Below, one piece after another: positions 31,950-42,742 of a DNA stretch of 56,393 nucleotides. The translations under genes were made by a program, and so were the position numbers. Under the pieces are notes generated by a model, which saw only the letters and a list, made by a program, of their open reading frames with translations, was not told the DNA's origin and searched no databases. This stretch comes from Mesotaenium endlicherianum (Eukaryota > Streptophyta > Zygnematophyceae > Zygnematales > Mesotaeniaceae), in NCBI GenBank assembly GCA_009602735.1, contig WELA01012345.1, positions 95,741 through 152,133 on the forward strand, in the 5' to 3' direction. Position 1 is the stretch's first letter. Every line of letters begins with the position of its first letter.

Positions 31950-34900
31950 ACCCCAAGACCCACTTCACAAGAAGGCAACACGCCAAGTGAGGTGGAGACC
32001 CCCGTTGAAGACGACGTTCCAGCCCCAATGAGTTTGAGAGGTTACCTTGGAGGAGAGAAGGTCCACATCTTAGTGGATAGCGGAGCTCAAGGCAACTTCA
32101 TTATTGCAGATTTCGCCACCAAGCACGGTATTACTATGCGAACTCTTGACCACGACGTGGAGATTATGATGCCCGATGGATTCTCCTATACTACCCCTTC
32201 CAAGAAGACGTACCCCTTGGCACTCTCCATCAAGTCCTCCAAGGATAGAGTAGTGTTCTCCCCCATGCAATTGGGCAAGTACGACGTCATCCTAGGGACG
32301 CCTTGGTTGACCAAGCACAACCCCCAAGTTGATTGGAGGACCGGTACTATCAAGATCAAGCATGACATCACTTCAAGAATCTGTATTTTGCGCGCAATCC
32401 AAAATATCCAGACCCAAGACATCCAGAAGCCGGCACACGAGATACTATTGTCCGCCCTCCAACTCAAGAGACTTGTGAGGAAGGNTTTGTATGAAAGGGA
32501 CACGAGCTTCTTTTGGCCTTGATCACGCCAGAAGACATCACGAAAGACATCGAGAGTTAAAAAGGCAGCCCCGTTCTCAAGGAGATACAAGAAGTCTTAG
32601 AGGACTACAAAGAAGTGTTCTCCCCGGAATTGCCCAAGGGCCTACCCCCCAAGAGATTCGTAGACCACAAGATAGAGTTGGAGCCCGGAAGCAAGCCCAT
32701 CTCTCGGCCTACGTTCAAAATGTCATACACGGAGCTAGACGAAGTCAAGAAGCAAATCAAGGAGCTACTGGAGCATGGCTTCATTCGACCTAGCAAGTCG
32801 CCATTTGGAGCCCCGGTGCTATTTGTCAAGAAGAAAGATGGTACCTTGAGGATGTGTGTGGACTATCGCGCCCTCAACAAGATCACCATCAAGAATCGAT
32901 ACCCGCTGCCGCGCATGGATGAGCTCATGGACCGGCTGGTTGGAGCCAAGTACTTCACGAAGATTGATACGGAGCGGCTACCACCAGATTCGCATCGCAG
33001 AATCGGACGTAGAGAAGACGGCATTCAAGACAAGATATGGACATTTTGAGTTCATGGTCCTGCCATTTGGACTCACCAACGCGCCAGCAACTTTCATGAC
33101 TATGATGAACACCATATTTCAGCCCATGTTGGACAGATTTGTGGTGGTATTCAACGATGACATCCTTATCTACAGCAAGACCCTTGAAGAGCATGCGAGA
33201 CACTTGAAAGAAGTCCTTGAAGTATTGAAGCAAAATAAGCTATTTGCAAAGGAGTCAAAGTGCGTGTTTGCCAAACAAGAAGTGGAGTTCCTAGGTCTCC
33301 ACGTGACTGCTGATGGCATCAAGATGGACCCCAAGAAGACCACGGTGGTGGAGGAATGGCTAACCCCCACGGCCAAGAAAGAACTCNCGGCCAAGAAAGA
33401 ACTCCAATCATTCTTGGGATTTGCCAATTTGTATAGGAGATTCATCCAGAGCTTCTCGCACATAGCAGCCCTCCTGACAGATCTACTCAAGAAGGACAGG
33501 CTATATACATGGACCAAGAAAGAGGAAAAGGCATTTCAAGAGTTAAAGCGAAGATTGACCACATCCCCGGTGCTCACACTCCCAAGTCCAAACCCAGATT
33601 GGCCCTTCCACGTCATCATCGATGCATCTTCCTATGCAATGGGAGCAATTCTGCTCTGCTTAAAGACCAAGGCAAGGGACTGCAGCCCATCGCCTACGAG
33701 TCAAGGAAGCTGCTACGTTGAAGGACGCCAGGTGCTGGTCACTACGGACCACGAAACGTTGAAGCACCTCCAGACGCAGCCGTATCTCTCAAGGAGACAA
33801 GCAAGATGGAGCGGATACTTGCAACAATACAACATCACGATTCACTACCAGCCCGGCAAGTCAAACCCGGCTGACTCCCTCTCAAGACTGCAATTAAACG
33901 CAGTGATGACATCGCTGAAGACAGATCTGGAAGCTCAATTTTCAGCCGGCTATAAAAGAGACCCTTACTACAAGAACGGAGAAGCAGTCTTGGACCCATA
34001 CAAGAAGCAAGAAGGCAATTATTGGGTGAGGCAAGACACGGGCCAGAGATGTGTTCCTAAGGACTTAGACCTCCGGCTCTTGCTTCTATGAGAAGCACAC
34101 AACAACCCTCTTGGAGGACACTTTGGAATCCTAAAGACCACGGGCGTTCTAGCCAGGACTTATTGTTGGCCAGGCATGTCTAAGCAAGTCAAGGAGTACT
34201 GCAGGAGCTGTGACACATGCCAAAGAATCAAGCCATTATTGCAAAAGGCAGGAGGACTCCTCCAACCACTACCAATCCCCGAAAGACAATGGACGAACAT
34301 CTCAATGGACCTTATCGTGAACCTGCCCGTGACATCTCGAGGCCATAATGCAATACTCACGGTGGTGGACAGACTTACTAAGATAACTCATTTTATTCCC
34401 ACAACGACTAAGGCTACAGCACCACAACTTGCAAGACTCATCTTTGACAACATCTTCCGACTCCATAGACTACCATCAAGAATTGTGGTAGATAGAGTTC
34501 CAAGATTCACAAGCCATTATTGGAAAAATTTCCTCAAGAACTTGGGTACATCGCTGGATATGTCCACTGCCGACCACCCACAGTCAGATGGGCAAACCGA
34601 GCGTATGAATTGTACTCTAAAGACCTCTCTAAAGGCCTACGTGTCTACCCTGGAGCAAGAATGGGACATGTACTTGACCCCTCTCGAGTTTGCCTACAAC
34701 AACACTACGCAGGCCTCTACCCAAGAGTCCCCATTCTCCCTCAACTATGGCTTCCATCCGACCACGCCACTGAGCTTCACGGCTGGCCATGATGAAGTAC
34801 CTGCATCCACAGATTTTATGGAGACATTAGAAGCAGCCCTTACAGCAGCAAAGAAAGCTCTACAACACGCGCAAGATGCTCAAGCAAGAGTGGCAAACAG

Positions 34901-35468
34901 ATCTAGAAGAGAAATTACGTACAGAGTGGGTGACAACGTGTTACTATCATCCAAGAATATTGCCCTGAACAACAGGCCTGCCGGCAGCAAGTTCTCTCCC
35001 AAGTATTAGGGACCCTTCAAGATTATCCAGCAAGTCAACCCCGTTGCTTTCAAGCTAGAACTACCCCAGACTATGTACATCGACCCCGTATTCCACGCTT
35101 CCCTCTTCAAGCCATATGTGCAACCCGACAACAAGTTTCCAGGACGTGTGACAACCCCACCAGCCCCAACAATAGTGGATCATCACTTGGAGTACAAAGT
35201 GGAAGACATAGTGGCTATGAGATATTTCAGGAAACAGCAACAATACTTGATCAAGTGGAAAGGATATCCAGATTCGGAGAAAAGTTGGGTGGCGGCGCAC
35301 TACCTTGACAAAGTTCAGAGAAAGTTGAAGCGCTTCCATGCCGCCAACCCCCATCTTGGACCAGCCCCAAGTCTCTCTACTAGAAGCCCGACAACTTCAG
35401 GGAGGCAGCCTGCCACCATCAAGAAGCAGCAGAAGACCCCTTGGAGGCAGCCTGCAAGAACAAGATAG
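31920..35468 (+). pseudogene. pol: Element C pol, disabled
   Basis: Recognisable in order: protease (LVDSGAQGNFI), reverse transcriptase ([12 protein letters not shown], then VVFNDDILIYS in place of the usual F-x-DD), RNase H, integrase (CDTCQ, MDLIVNLP, DGQTER) and chromodomain (YLIKWKGYPDSEKSW). Breaks: an N and frame change at 32485, an in-frame TAA near 32558, a frameshift near 32970, a frameshift plus loss of the middle of RNase H near 33660-33720 (the HDKELLA motif is missing), TGA near 34089 and TAG near 35007. A second N at 33387 sits in a 17-bp duplication that is probably an assembly artefact. The second integrase motif reads VDRVPRF, with the variable Asp changed. Confidence 0.9.
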
Positions 35469-36249
35469 AGGAAAAATTGACATTAGACACTCTTCTCTTC
35501 TCGCAGTTTCTGGACAGAAAACTAAAATTGCTACTGGCAATAGGTCTTTGCATAATAAATTCTGAAAATATACTTGGCTATAGTCCATAAGTATCTGGTC
35601 CTTTATAGTTCAAGTTTGCTCAATTTCAAGCACTGGTGAGAGAATTATAATGCTCTAAGTAGCAGGGGGTCAGGCTGCTGGCATTGTTAGGGCACAATAT
35701 GCCTTCTGACATTGTGCCCTATCCTGAACTTGGAATGCTCTTAAACTCAAGACTCTCGTAGAACATCTTCTAGCGCCCAGTTTAAGACTTAGTTTGCAGA
35801 ATTTGAAAAGGTATAGAAGGACTTATGATTTTCAGAAGTTTCTGCATAGTTTTGGAGGAGTGCCTACTCTCTCAGCTCTCAACGACACTCAAAAAATTAG
35901 AATACTCTCAAATTTGGTGACCCAGTAGAGTTCTTGAACGTGGTCTGTCTAGCACTTGAATTTTTAGATTAGGGGCAGTTCTGTGGACGTTATGAATTTT
36001 TGAATTTGTGGCAGATTATGGACCAACTTGTACAATTTTCTTTATCATCAAGGAGTAGGCTAGCCAATAAGGTCATACCACCCACGACCTTGCCTAGTCC
36101 ACCTTACATGTGTAGCACCTGACTTGGCGCCTTGGACTAATCCTCTTCACATGTGTGGCATCTGACTTGAAGCTGTTGACTAGTCTGCTCCACATGTGTA
36201 AGACCTGAATTGACGCGCCGAGACGTTGCTTTTTTTGTTGGGGGGGTGA
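35469..36249 (+). other. 3' untranslated region of element C
   Basis: About 0.78 kb between the pol stop and the 3' LTR, present also in the inverted copy at 29159-30000. A run of G (GGGGGGGTGA, ending 36249) just before the LTR is the likely polypurine tract. A 75-residue frame overlapping the pol end (35338-35565) is kept at the same length in both copies. Confidence 0.7.
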
Positions 36250-36416
36250 TGTAGTGATTTGAGTTATTATATATTAGTTTGCATATATTTAAATGTTTTC
36301 AATTATATTTAGAGTAGTATTGCGTGGATTCAAGTGTGAATAGGTACTCTAGTAACTTGGTTCATGTCCTTTGAACCTTCCAAGGCATTTTCGAAGTTAG
36401 AGGAAAGACCTAGAAG
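36250..36416 (+). repeat. 3' LTR of element C, truncated
   Basis: First 167 bp of the family C LTR (TGTAGTGATTTGAG...). The expected continuation is missing; element D starts at 36417. Confidence 0.9.
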
Positions 36417-37334
36417 TGAAACAATTTGAGCTTTTTTGGTGTATTTGGGACGTTTTCCCAATTACCTAAAATACGTTGTACTATTTATCATAAGTTTTTT
36501 GTTAAATGATTCTATCACATTGAATTATTTGCCACACACGTGTGCCGATTAATTCCCGGTCGATTGGCGAAACGACCGAGATACTATTGCAAAAAGCGCC
36601 GTAACGTAATTCGACTACTTCGCAAAAGTACGACATGATTATTCATAAAGTTACTTTGAATAATTATGAGATGATAATTCAATTTATCATTGTTTGATTA
36701 AGTTATTTTGATTGTCATTATTACAAATAATGGACAATCACAGATTTCGGATTACGACTAGTCGTAATACGAAGAAACTGCCGTATCATTAATACGACCA
36801 AACAGTCGTAAAGTCAAACGAAACGAAATATGCAAAGTCGCTTTGCATCCGAGCGGATTCGAACCCGCGACTTTCGTTTAGACGTTCACACCTAACCGAT
36901 TGGCCAAAGTAGCTTTTTAAACTACCGGTTCATGACGAAAGCATGTGTACGCGACTCCGCGATCAATCGCGACTTTTTCGGAAAGTCGCGAGAACGCGAA
37001 AACGCCCGTTTGGCGCGAAACGGTTTTTCGGAAACCGTCGAAAAGTCTCCAAACGGCCAACTGCGCGTTTCGAGCATTCGGCCGAATGGGACACGTCCCT
37101 TCGACCGTTTTCGTTGAACATGAACCAGTGCCCTAAGTGGTGACTCGAAGCACTCCTGCAGAGTCATTGTGAGTGCAACTCTCACAAGCACACATTCTAC
37201 GTTAGTTTTCACTTTCGCTCTTTCGAGTATTCGTCAATTTCCACAAGTATTCAGATNTCAGATTTTTCTCCCACTCGAATTAAATATTCCTTGAATACCG
37301 AGGAAAGATCCTCTCGAAAAGCAGAAACGTCACA
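36417..37334 (+). repeat. 5' LTR of element D
   Basis: 918 bp, starts TGAAACAATTTGAG, ends GTCACA. Compared with the 3' LTR it lacks a 30-bp block that holds the TATA box, and it contains an N (37257) between two copies of TCAGAT. Confidence 0.92.
36844..36912 (-). other. tRNA-derived sequence in the D 5' LTR (antisense)
   Basis: On the minus strand: an A-box-like TGGCCAATCGGTTAGG (36891-36906 region) and a perfect B box GGTTCGAATCC (36855-36865) at tRNA-like spacing, with GCGGGTTCGAATCCGC resembling a T arm that has lost one C. The acceptor stem does not pair, so it is not a working tRNA gene. The other LTR carries it at about 46794-46852. Confidence 0.55.
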
Positions 37335-37335
37335 T

Positions 37336-37348
37336 TGGTATCGGAGCC
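37336..37348 (+). other. Primer binding site of element D
   Basis: TGGTATCGGAGCC, 13 bases complementary to an initiator-Met-like tRNA with the same one-base difference from the plant standard as in A and C. Confidence 0.85.
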
Positions 37349-37392
37349 GATCTCGGTTCTTCCAAGAATTTTTTTTTGTTTTAAGTGGCTGG

Positions 37393-37416
37393 AATATATT
37401 TTTCGGAAAATATATT
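37393..37416 (+). other. Perfect hairpin in the D leader
   Basis: AATATATTTT and AAAATATATT form a 10-bp stem around TCGG, 57 bases after the primer site and upstream of gag. Possibly a packaging or dimer signal; role unknown. Confidence 0.5.
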
Positions 37417-37437
37417 TGGGGCTATTTTTCGTATTGG

Positions 37438-37470
37438 GAAGGTCACCCATCCCAGTACTGCCCTGACCCC
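37438..37470 (-). other. 5S rRNA-like fragment in the D leader (antisense)
   Basis: On the minus strand the sequence reads CAGTACTGGGATGGGTGACC, which matches the conserved 5S rRNA segment around the internal promoter box C. Only about 25-30 bases are similar, so it is a fragment, not a gene. Confidence 0.5.
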
Positions 37471-37536
37471 CCGGTCGCTTATCGTGTTTCGACGTGAATT
37501 TTTTTTTCTCTCTTCCGGCGCTATCTCGGCTTCCAT

Positions 37537-38767
37537 ATGGAGGGCGACAATGGTGCCGCTGCGACTGCTGCCGCTGCTGCCGCCGCCGCTGCAGCTGCTC
37601 TTCCCGCTCCTGTCGTCACCAGCAGCGATGCTGGAGGATTGCTCGCCGAGCCAATCTCGCCGCGCACTTTCCAGCAAACCATTTTACAACGCTTCACGGC
37701 CTTGACGACTGAGAGTCAAACCATGATTCTGGCACTTAGTACTTTGTCCGACGTCATTGGTCGTACAGAATACCGTGTTAACCTCGCTGAAGCCACTCAT
37801 ACTGAGTTGGCCCACCTTGTCACTCGCTTCGTTGCTGCCATGGACACTCACCCTTCGATTGGTCCTTTTTTACAGGCTGCCCAAGGGATGCCGGGCCCAT
37901 CAGGGACCGCAAGCGACAACGCCAACACGCCAATCCCGCCCATCATCCTTGGGCAGGCCGCGGCACCAACGCCTTCGTACAAACCATCGCCCCCTGAAAA
38001 GTTTCAAGGCGGCCCCCAATTCTGATGTACGCCGTTTTCTCAAAGAACTCAAAACCTTCTTTGCGTTAGCGAAAGTAGCCCCTGCCGACCAAGCCATGAT
38101 GGCTTCCACTTTTCTCAAGGGGGATGCATCGCAGTTATGGCATGGGACTGAGAGGGGGCCCATCACTTTCGAGGAGTTTAGTACCGAGTTACGCAATTCT
38201 TTTGGGCGTCACAAACCATCCAAGATAGCTCGTGATAAGTTGCTTCTCCTCAAACAGACAGGCACTATTGAAAACTATATCAATAAGTTCCGTATCTTAG
38301 TCGCCCAAATAGTGGATGTTCCAGTTGATACTGGGATGCAAATTCACCTTTTTCGCTTGGGACTCCAGGCGGAATACGCTAATCGTCTCAACGCGAACCC
38401 AGTCACCGGTTTGGAATGGACAGCCATCGCCGATCTCATTCGTTATATCGAGACTTTAGCTCAAGAGGAGTCGGTCGCTACGCCTAAACGGGCCTCGCGT
38501 CCATCACGTCCTCAATTGTCCTTTCCTAGTACAAGTAAACCCGCCCCCAAGAGGAACTATCCTAATGGCGCGGGCCCTAGCACTGGATCCACTAGTCCAC
38601 CTCCCAAGATAGGCAAAATAGACAACACCGAAGCTCGCAATCGTATGATGACCAGAGGGCTGTGTTTTGGCTGTGGGAAGCAAGGGCATACGATCTTGCA
38701 ATGTCCTACTAGGAGGGATTCGAGAAACGATCCCAAGGGGAAAGGCAAGGGGCCTTTAAAAGAGTAG
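37537..38767 (+). pseudogene. gag: Element D gag (one frameshift)
   Basis: Begins with MEGDNG and a long Ala run. The first frame ends at 38025; the Gag core continues in another frame from about 38020 (DVRRFLKELKTFFALAKVAP, TFLKGDASQLWHG, LLLLKQTGTIENYINKF), with the shift in a run of C. A CCHC zinc knuckle, CFGCGKQGHTILQC, lies near 38662-38703. The frame ends GPLKE and TAG at 38765, immediately after the slippery heptamer TTTAAAA. Confidence 0.88.
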
Positions 38768-38801
38768 CTCAGGAGCTAGTCGCAAAGCCTCCTTCTGAGC
38801 T
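38755..38801 (+). promoter_or_regulatory. Programmed -1 ribosomal frameshift signal, element D
   Basis: T TTA AAA (38755-38761) in the gag register, then after four bases a 10-bp stem (38766-38775 with 38792-38801, one G-U pair) around a 16-base loop. A -1 slip reads TTT AAA AGA and enters the open pol frame. The gag stop TAG is at 38765. Confidence 0.75.
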
Positions 38802-39410
38802 TTTGACTACACGACTAAGTGAGCAGGAAATTCTAGGAGTTTGCTCGCAAGCCCCAAGAATCCTTGTTCACTCAGGCATACCCGATATAAATATATTTCG
38901 AAACGAATATATTTGTATGCCATTGTTGAGCTTTGCTGAGTTCTTGGAACTCGAGTGCATCCATGATACCATGTTCTTGCACTTTCAGCTGCATGATCCT
39001 AACCTTGCCAAGTGTTACGAACACTTATCTCGCTTACGGAAAATGCACAAGTGTCTTGCACCAATACATATTGCTGCATTCACACATATTCGCGCGTACT
39101 TTGACCCGATTACTCGGTTTCGCGCAAGGACAGCAATGCAAAATGGGATTTTGGTAAAGGACCTCCATATTTCCCACATTCCTCTCAAGGCGAGGACGTT
39201 GCTGGTGATGCATAATGCTTCTTCGGGATTAAGTATGACATTTGAAACGAAAGTTTCAGGTAAATCATGCTTTACAATCATTGATTCAGGCGCGTCAGTA
39301 AGCTTCATTAGTGCACGTTTTGCACAAGGGATGAAGTTGTTTCCAATACTCAAGGACGAGACTCTTCGCCTTGGCGATGGCTCGTTAGCTTGCATTACTG
39401 GAATGCTTAA
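38761..39410 (+). pseudogene. pol: Element D pol, part 1 (protease N half)
   Basis: Open from the frameshift site to the piggyBac insertion. It contains the aspartic protease active site, IIDSGASVSFI, near 39280. The frame is interrupted at TTAA 39407-39410 and resumes at 42760 in register once the insert and one TTAA are ignored. Confidence 0.85.
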
Positions 39411-39423
39411 CACTAGATAGCCC
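39411..39423. repeat. piggyBac terminal inverted repeat, left
   Basis: CACTAGATAGCCC directly after TTAA. Confidence 0.93.
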
Positions 39424-40149
39424 AAGCTAATACACACTTTTTGGTGCAAATATAGCATAAGTTTGCTATTTTTTTGAACTCTTAATAGTACTCCAATGAT
39501 ATCCTGAGACATAGATTTGGAAAGGTATAAGTCTCACCTTTCTGCTCATATGACTTTTTATTTTTTTAATTGAAATAATGAATTATTAATTGAATGTAAA
39601 GACAAGTGAACACGATCGCCTATTTTTTGTCAATTTTCAAGAACCTCTTGGGGCTAGCTCTTACAACTCCAAGCATTTGGATTTTGGCCAGAGGTGGCTA
39701 CACATGTTCTTAGAGGATGTACCAAATTTCAGACATCTAGTCAAAGTATCTTATGAGATACAATTTTTATCGAAGTTGCTCCCTAATATGCGACGCCTTT
39801 TTTTTTTGGTGCATTTAGAAGCCAAAAGTGTGAAATGGCTAAATGAATTGTTGTGAAATCAAAGTAGGAGTTCATATATCCATACTTTGACCACATCTTA
39901 TTCATTGCATAAGGATATTAATTTTAATTTTTTTTATTTTAAAATATCAAGAAATGAATGAAAGCAATTAATATTTCACTTTTACCTATAAATTACACAA
40001 ATCACAATGTTATAGAGAGTACAAAATTCAAAATGTCAACTAAGCATAAGACATCTAACACACTCTTGCACACAAACACATGGCATCATACATCTTACTT
40101 CATAAGAGAATTGCACCATTTGAAGTCATGCTAAAAAGTCGTCGATATG

Positions 40150-42426
40150 CTATTTCTTTGCCCTCACCTCTCGTGTAGGACCTACATCCAAGTGGTCTAT
40201 AGCTCTATTAGTATGGTAAATCTCAAAGCATGGTGCTCCACAAAGAGTGACACCACAATGAAAGCAAAAGAAAGCACTCTTAGTCGCTCTCTTCCTAAGC
40301 GCACGATGGCCAAAAGTACCAGCGACACACACAACGCAATAGTCTTTCTTCTTCAAAGGGTACTTACTGGGAAAGTGCCTATGAGAGAACCTTCCTTCAC
40401 CTGAGGGAGCTGCAACAGCAAGTCTTGTTGAGGCCTTAGAAGGCCCAGCCTCATTGGGGTGCTGGAAAGAGCACATCTCGTCCATGATATCAAGGTAAGT
40501 CCCGTACCTGTCAGCCTTATCATCGTCCAACTTTAACATAATGAAAACGTTTGCTAAGAGTCCATCCCAAATACCCCAATAAGCTCTATGCCACCACTTC
40601 CTATTGACTAGCACTCTCTCTGCACTATAGTTCCTCTTCAAACAAAAGGAGTCATACTGATCTACTGCATCTTTGTATAAATTGTAGTGTTCAACCAGCT
40701 CAGGAGCAGGCAATTCATGCTTACGTTTACCGTCTCGCCTCGATTGTGTTTTAGGTGCTAGTCCTACGGCTGTTGACAAAAAAGCACAAGGAGCTTTGTC
40801 TTGCCAAATGCATGCTATCATGGGGGGGTTCTCATTGTACACAGCTTTACTAAAACCTTTAGGATTGGCTTTTGGATGCATCCACAACTCCGTGGTTGGA
40901 AAGTTTTTTCTATTAGTCATAGCAGTGCCTGTTGCACCATGCCCAAGTCTAGCTAGCTTTTGAAAAAGATGAGGAGAAGTGAAGCCCCTATCTACCACAA
41001 GACTAAACACCCTGCCAATAGGAAGCATAGCAACTAAGTCTAGAACTACATCTGATTTTAGACCATCCCTGCATACTCTGTCATAAATGATGAAAGCATA
41101 GCAAAAATACGTGATGGCATCACACATAGTAAACACTTCCATGCCATATTTATATGGCTTAGAGGGATTGTATATTCTAATAGGGCACTGTCTATTCCTA
41201 ATGGGGATAGTTCTCTCATCAACAGTCATAATAGCACCTGGACTATAATACTTTCTAAATGTACCAGAAAGAAGGTCAGTGAAAGGCTTGAGCTGCCACA
41301 ATTTGTATTCTCCAGAGTCTGTAGGAAAGCATTTTCTACTCTTATTATCCTTTACATGAAAGAACCTTCTAATCTCTTTGAACCTATTCCTAGACATGAA
41401 CCTACCAAAGCTAGGCAAAGTAATAGGCCCCTTCTGAAGCTTTTTCCAGTAGTGCTTTAGACTGGGAAGAGCATGCAGGCCCATAGCCATGCATAAACCA
41501 TGAAACACAACAATTTCAGTGGTCGTGCAAGGAATCCAGCCCCTAACATTATGCTCAGCTGCATATGCATTAGTCTCTCTAGCTAGCTGGTCAAAGAACC
41601 ACATGGGCATGAATAAGCACAACACGCCAAAGGGGGACAGACCTCTAAAGTTCTTGGCCGAGATGCCTTGAAGCCCATGGTGATGGTCACTAGAGGGCTT
41701 CAATAACATGTCCTCATATGTCTCTCCAGGGGCAGCCTCCCTCCAGCTCCATTCTTCAAGGAGCTCCTCAGCAACTCCATTGTCTTCTTGCATGCTTAGG
41801 GGTAGCACCTGTGCATCCTCCTCGTCCGAATCAGATTCTGAACTTTCGGCCTCACTGGCAGTGCCTGCATCACTGTCAGAGTCCAGAACTTTGGACTTTC
41901 TTTTTTCTTTCCTATCTGCTGCTGTCTGTGCTTGTTTGAACTTGCTCCTTTGTGCAGGAGCTGTTATCCTACTCACACCTAAAGGCCTCCCCCTCTTTCT
42001 CTTCTCGGCCACAGACGAAAGTTCCTCACTCTCATCAAGTTCCTCATCAGGCAAGGATAACTCTAGTCTAAGAGGAACAAGCGGGCCTGCCGAATCAGGC
42101 TGTGAGGGCTGGCTGTCAGGCACACATGGTACTTTCTTCTTATATGCACCCGCGGCTAAACATTGCTCAAACCCGTCGTCGGCGTTAAGATGACCCTCTA
42201 CAAACTCAGCAGTAAACTTTACCTTTGTCCCATCATACTCAAATAAGACTTGAAAGAGAGTGTCATCCTTCTTCCCCTTCATTTCTTTCTTTACCTCTCC
42301 TCTCAAAAACACTTGTTCACATTCATCACCGAATTGCTCATATGCCCATACTCGTCCGAAATAAACTGAACTCACAAATATGTACAACCCTAGCATAGGA
42401 CTCCTAGAACTCTCTCCTACAGCCAT
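40150..42426 (-). CDS. piggyBac transposase
   Basis: 758 residues from the ATG at 42426 (good context, GCCATGG); upstream in-frame codons lack an ATG. N-terminal module of about 80 residues of unknown fold, then an acidic and Ser-rich linker with a basic nuclear-localisation-like KRKRGRPLG near residue 142. The DDE_Tnp_1_7-type core follows, with catalytic Asp in MTVDERTIP (about 403), LVVDRGFTS (about 479) and WQDKAP (about 543). The C-terminus is a cysteine-rich domain (CVVC ... CFHCGVTLC ... C ... H) as used by piggyBac proteins to bind the transposon ends. The enzyme cuts at TTAA and excises without a scar. No stop or frameshift is seen, so it may be active. Because TIRs and TTAA flank it, this is a transposon gene and not a domesticated host gene. 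Confidence 0.95.
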   Translation of the reverse strand: MAVGESSRSPMLGLYIFVSSVYFGRVWAYEQFGDECEQVFLRGEVKKEMKGKKDDTLFQVLFEYDGTKVKFTAEFVEGHLNADDGFEQCLAAGAYKKKVPCVPDSQPSQPDSAGPLVPLRLELSLPDEELDESEELSSVAEKRKRGRPLGVSRITAPAQRSKFKQAQTAADRKEKRKSKVLDSDSDAGTASEAESSESDSDEEDAQVLPLSMQEDNGVAEELLEEWSWREAAPGETYEDMLLKPSSDHHHGLQGISAKNFRGLSPFGVLCLFMPMWFFDQLARETNAYAAEHNVRGWIPCTTTEIVVFHGLCMAMGLHALPSLKHYWKKLQKGPITLPSFGRFMSRNRFKEIRRFFHVKDNKSRKCFPTDSGEYKLWQLKPFTDLLSGTFRKYYSPGAIMTVDERTIPIRNRQCPIRIYNPSKPYKYGMEVFTMCDAITYFCYAFIIYDRVCRDGLKSDVVLDLVAMLPIGRVFSLVVDRGFTSPHLFQKLARLGHGATGTAMTNRKNFPTTELWMHPKANPKGFSKAVYNENPPMIACIWQDKAPCAFLSTAVGLAPKTQSRRDGKRKHELPAPELVEHYNLYKDAVDQYDSFCLKRNYSAERVLVNRKWWHRAYWGIWDGLLANVFIMLKLDDDKADRYGTYLDIMDEMCSFQHPNEAGPSKASTRLAVAAPSGEGRFSHRHFPSKYPLKKKDYCVVCVAGTFGHRALRKRATKSAFFCFHCGVTLCGAPCFEIYHTNRAIDHLDVGPTREVRAKK

Positions 42427-42742
42427 GGCGGACGAATTCAAGAAGAGCGACAAAGAAGAAGGAAGAAGCAGTTGCTGTCAGTCGCGGAAAACTGCAATTC
42501 GAACAGACATTGAACAGGCGAAATTGATTTCGATCCAGATTTTAGATCGTACGTTTTCACCTGTACCTTTGTCTGTACTCGTCGGTTTTGTTTGCGAATT
42601 TAATCGCAGAATCCTTGCGATGTTCCCAATCATTTGAACCTAATTTCGTAAAAAATGATCAAATATACAAAAAATGCTAGCTTAAACCAGGGAGCTCTCG
42701 AAATGCACCACAATATGTGTGTTGCACCAAATGTGGTTCTAT

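Larger units (their letters stand above)
30118..36416 (+). mobile_element. Degenerate Ty3/Gypsy chromovirus, element C
   Basis: 5' LTR 30118-30619, primer site, gag, pol and 3' untranslated region are present; the 3' LTR starts at 36250 and is cut after 167 bp by element D. The 5' LTR lacks the first T of the family consensus TGTAGTG. Gag and pol carry several frameshifts and stops, and part of RNase H is deleted, so the copy is dead. Confidence 0.9.

Noticed and set aside
36844..36912. Functional tRNA gene on the minus strand in the D LTR
   Set aside because: A and B boxes are present but the acceptor stem does not pair and the T arm has lost a base. Kept only as a tRNA-derived motif.
39590..39856. 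Separate small gene inside the piggyBac element on the plus strand
   Set aside because: No ATG at its start, AT-rich, lies in the 3' flank of the transposase; no recognisable protein.
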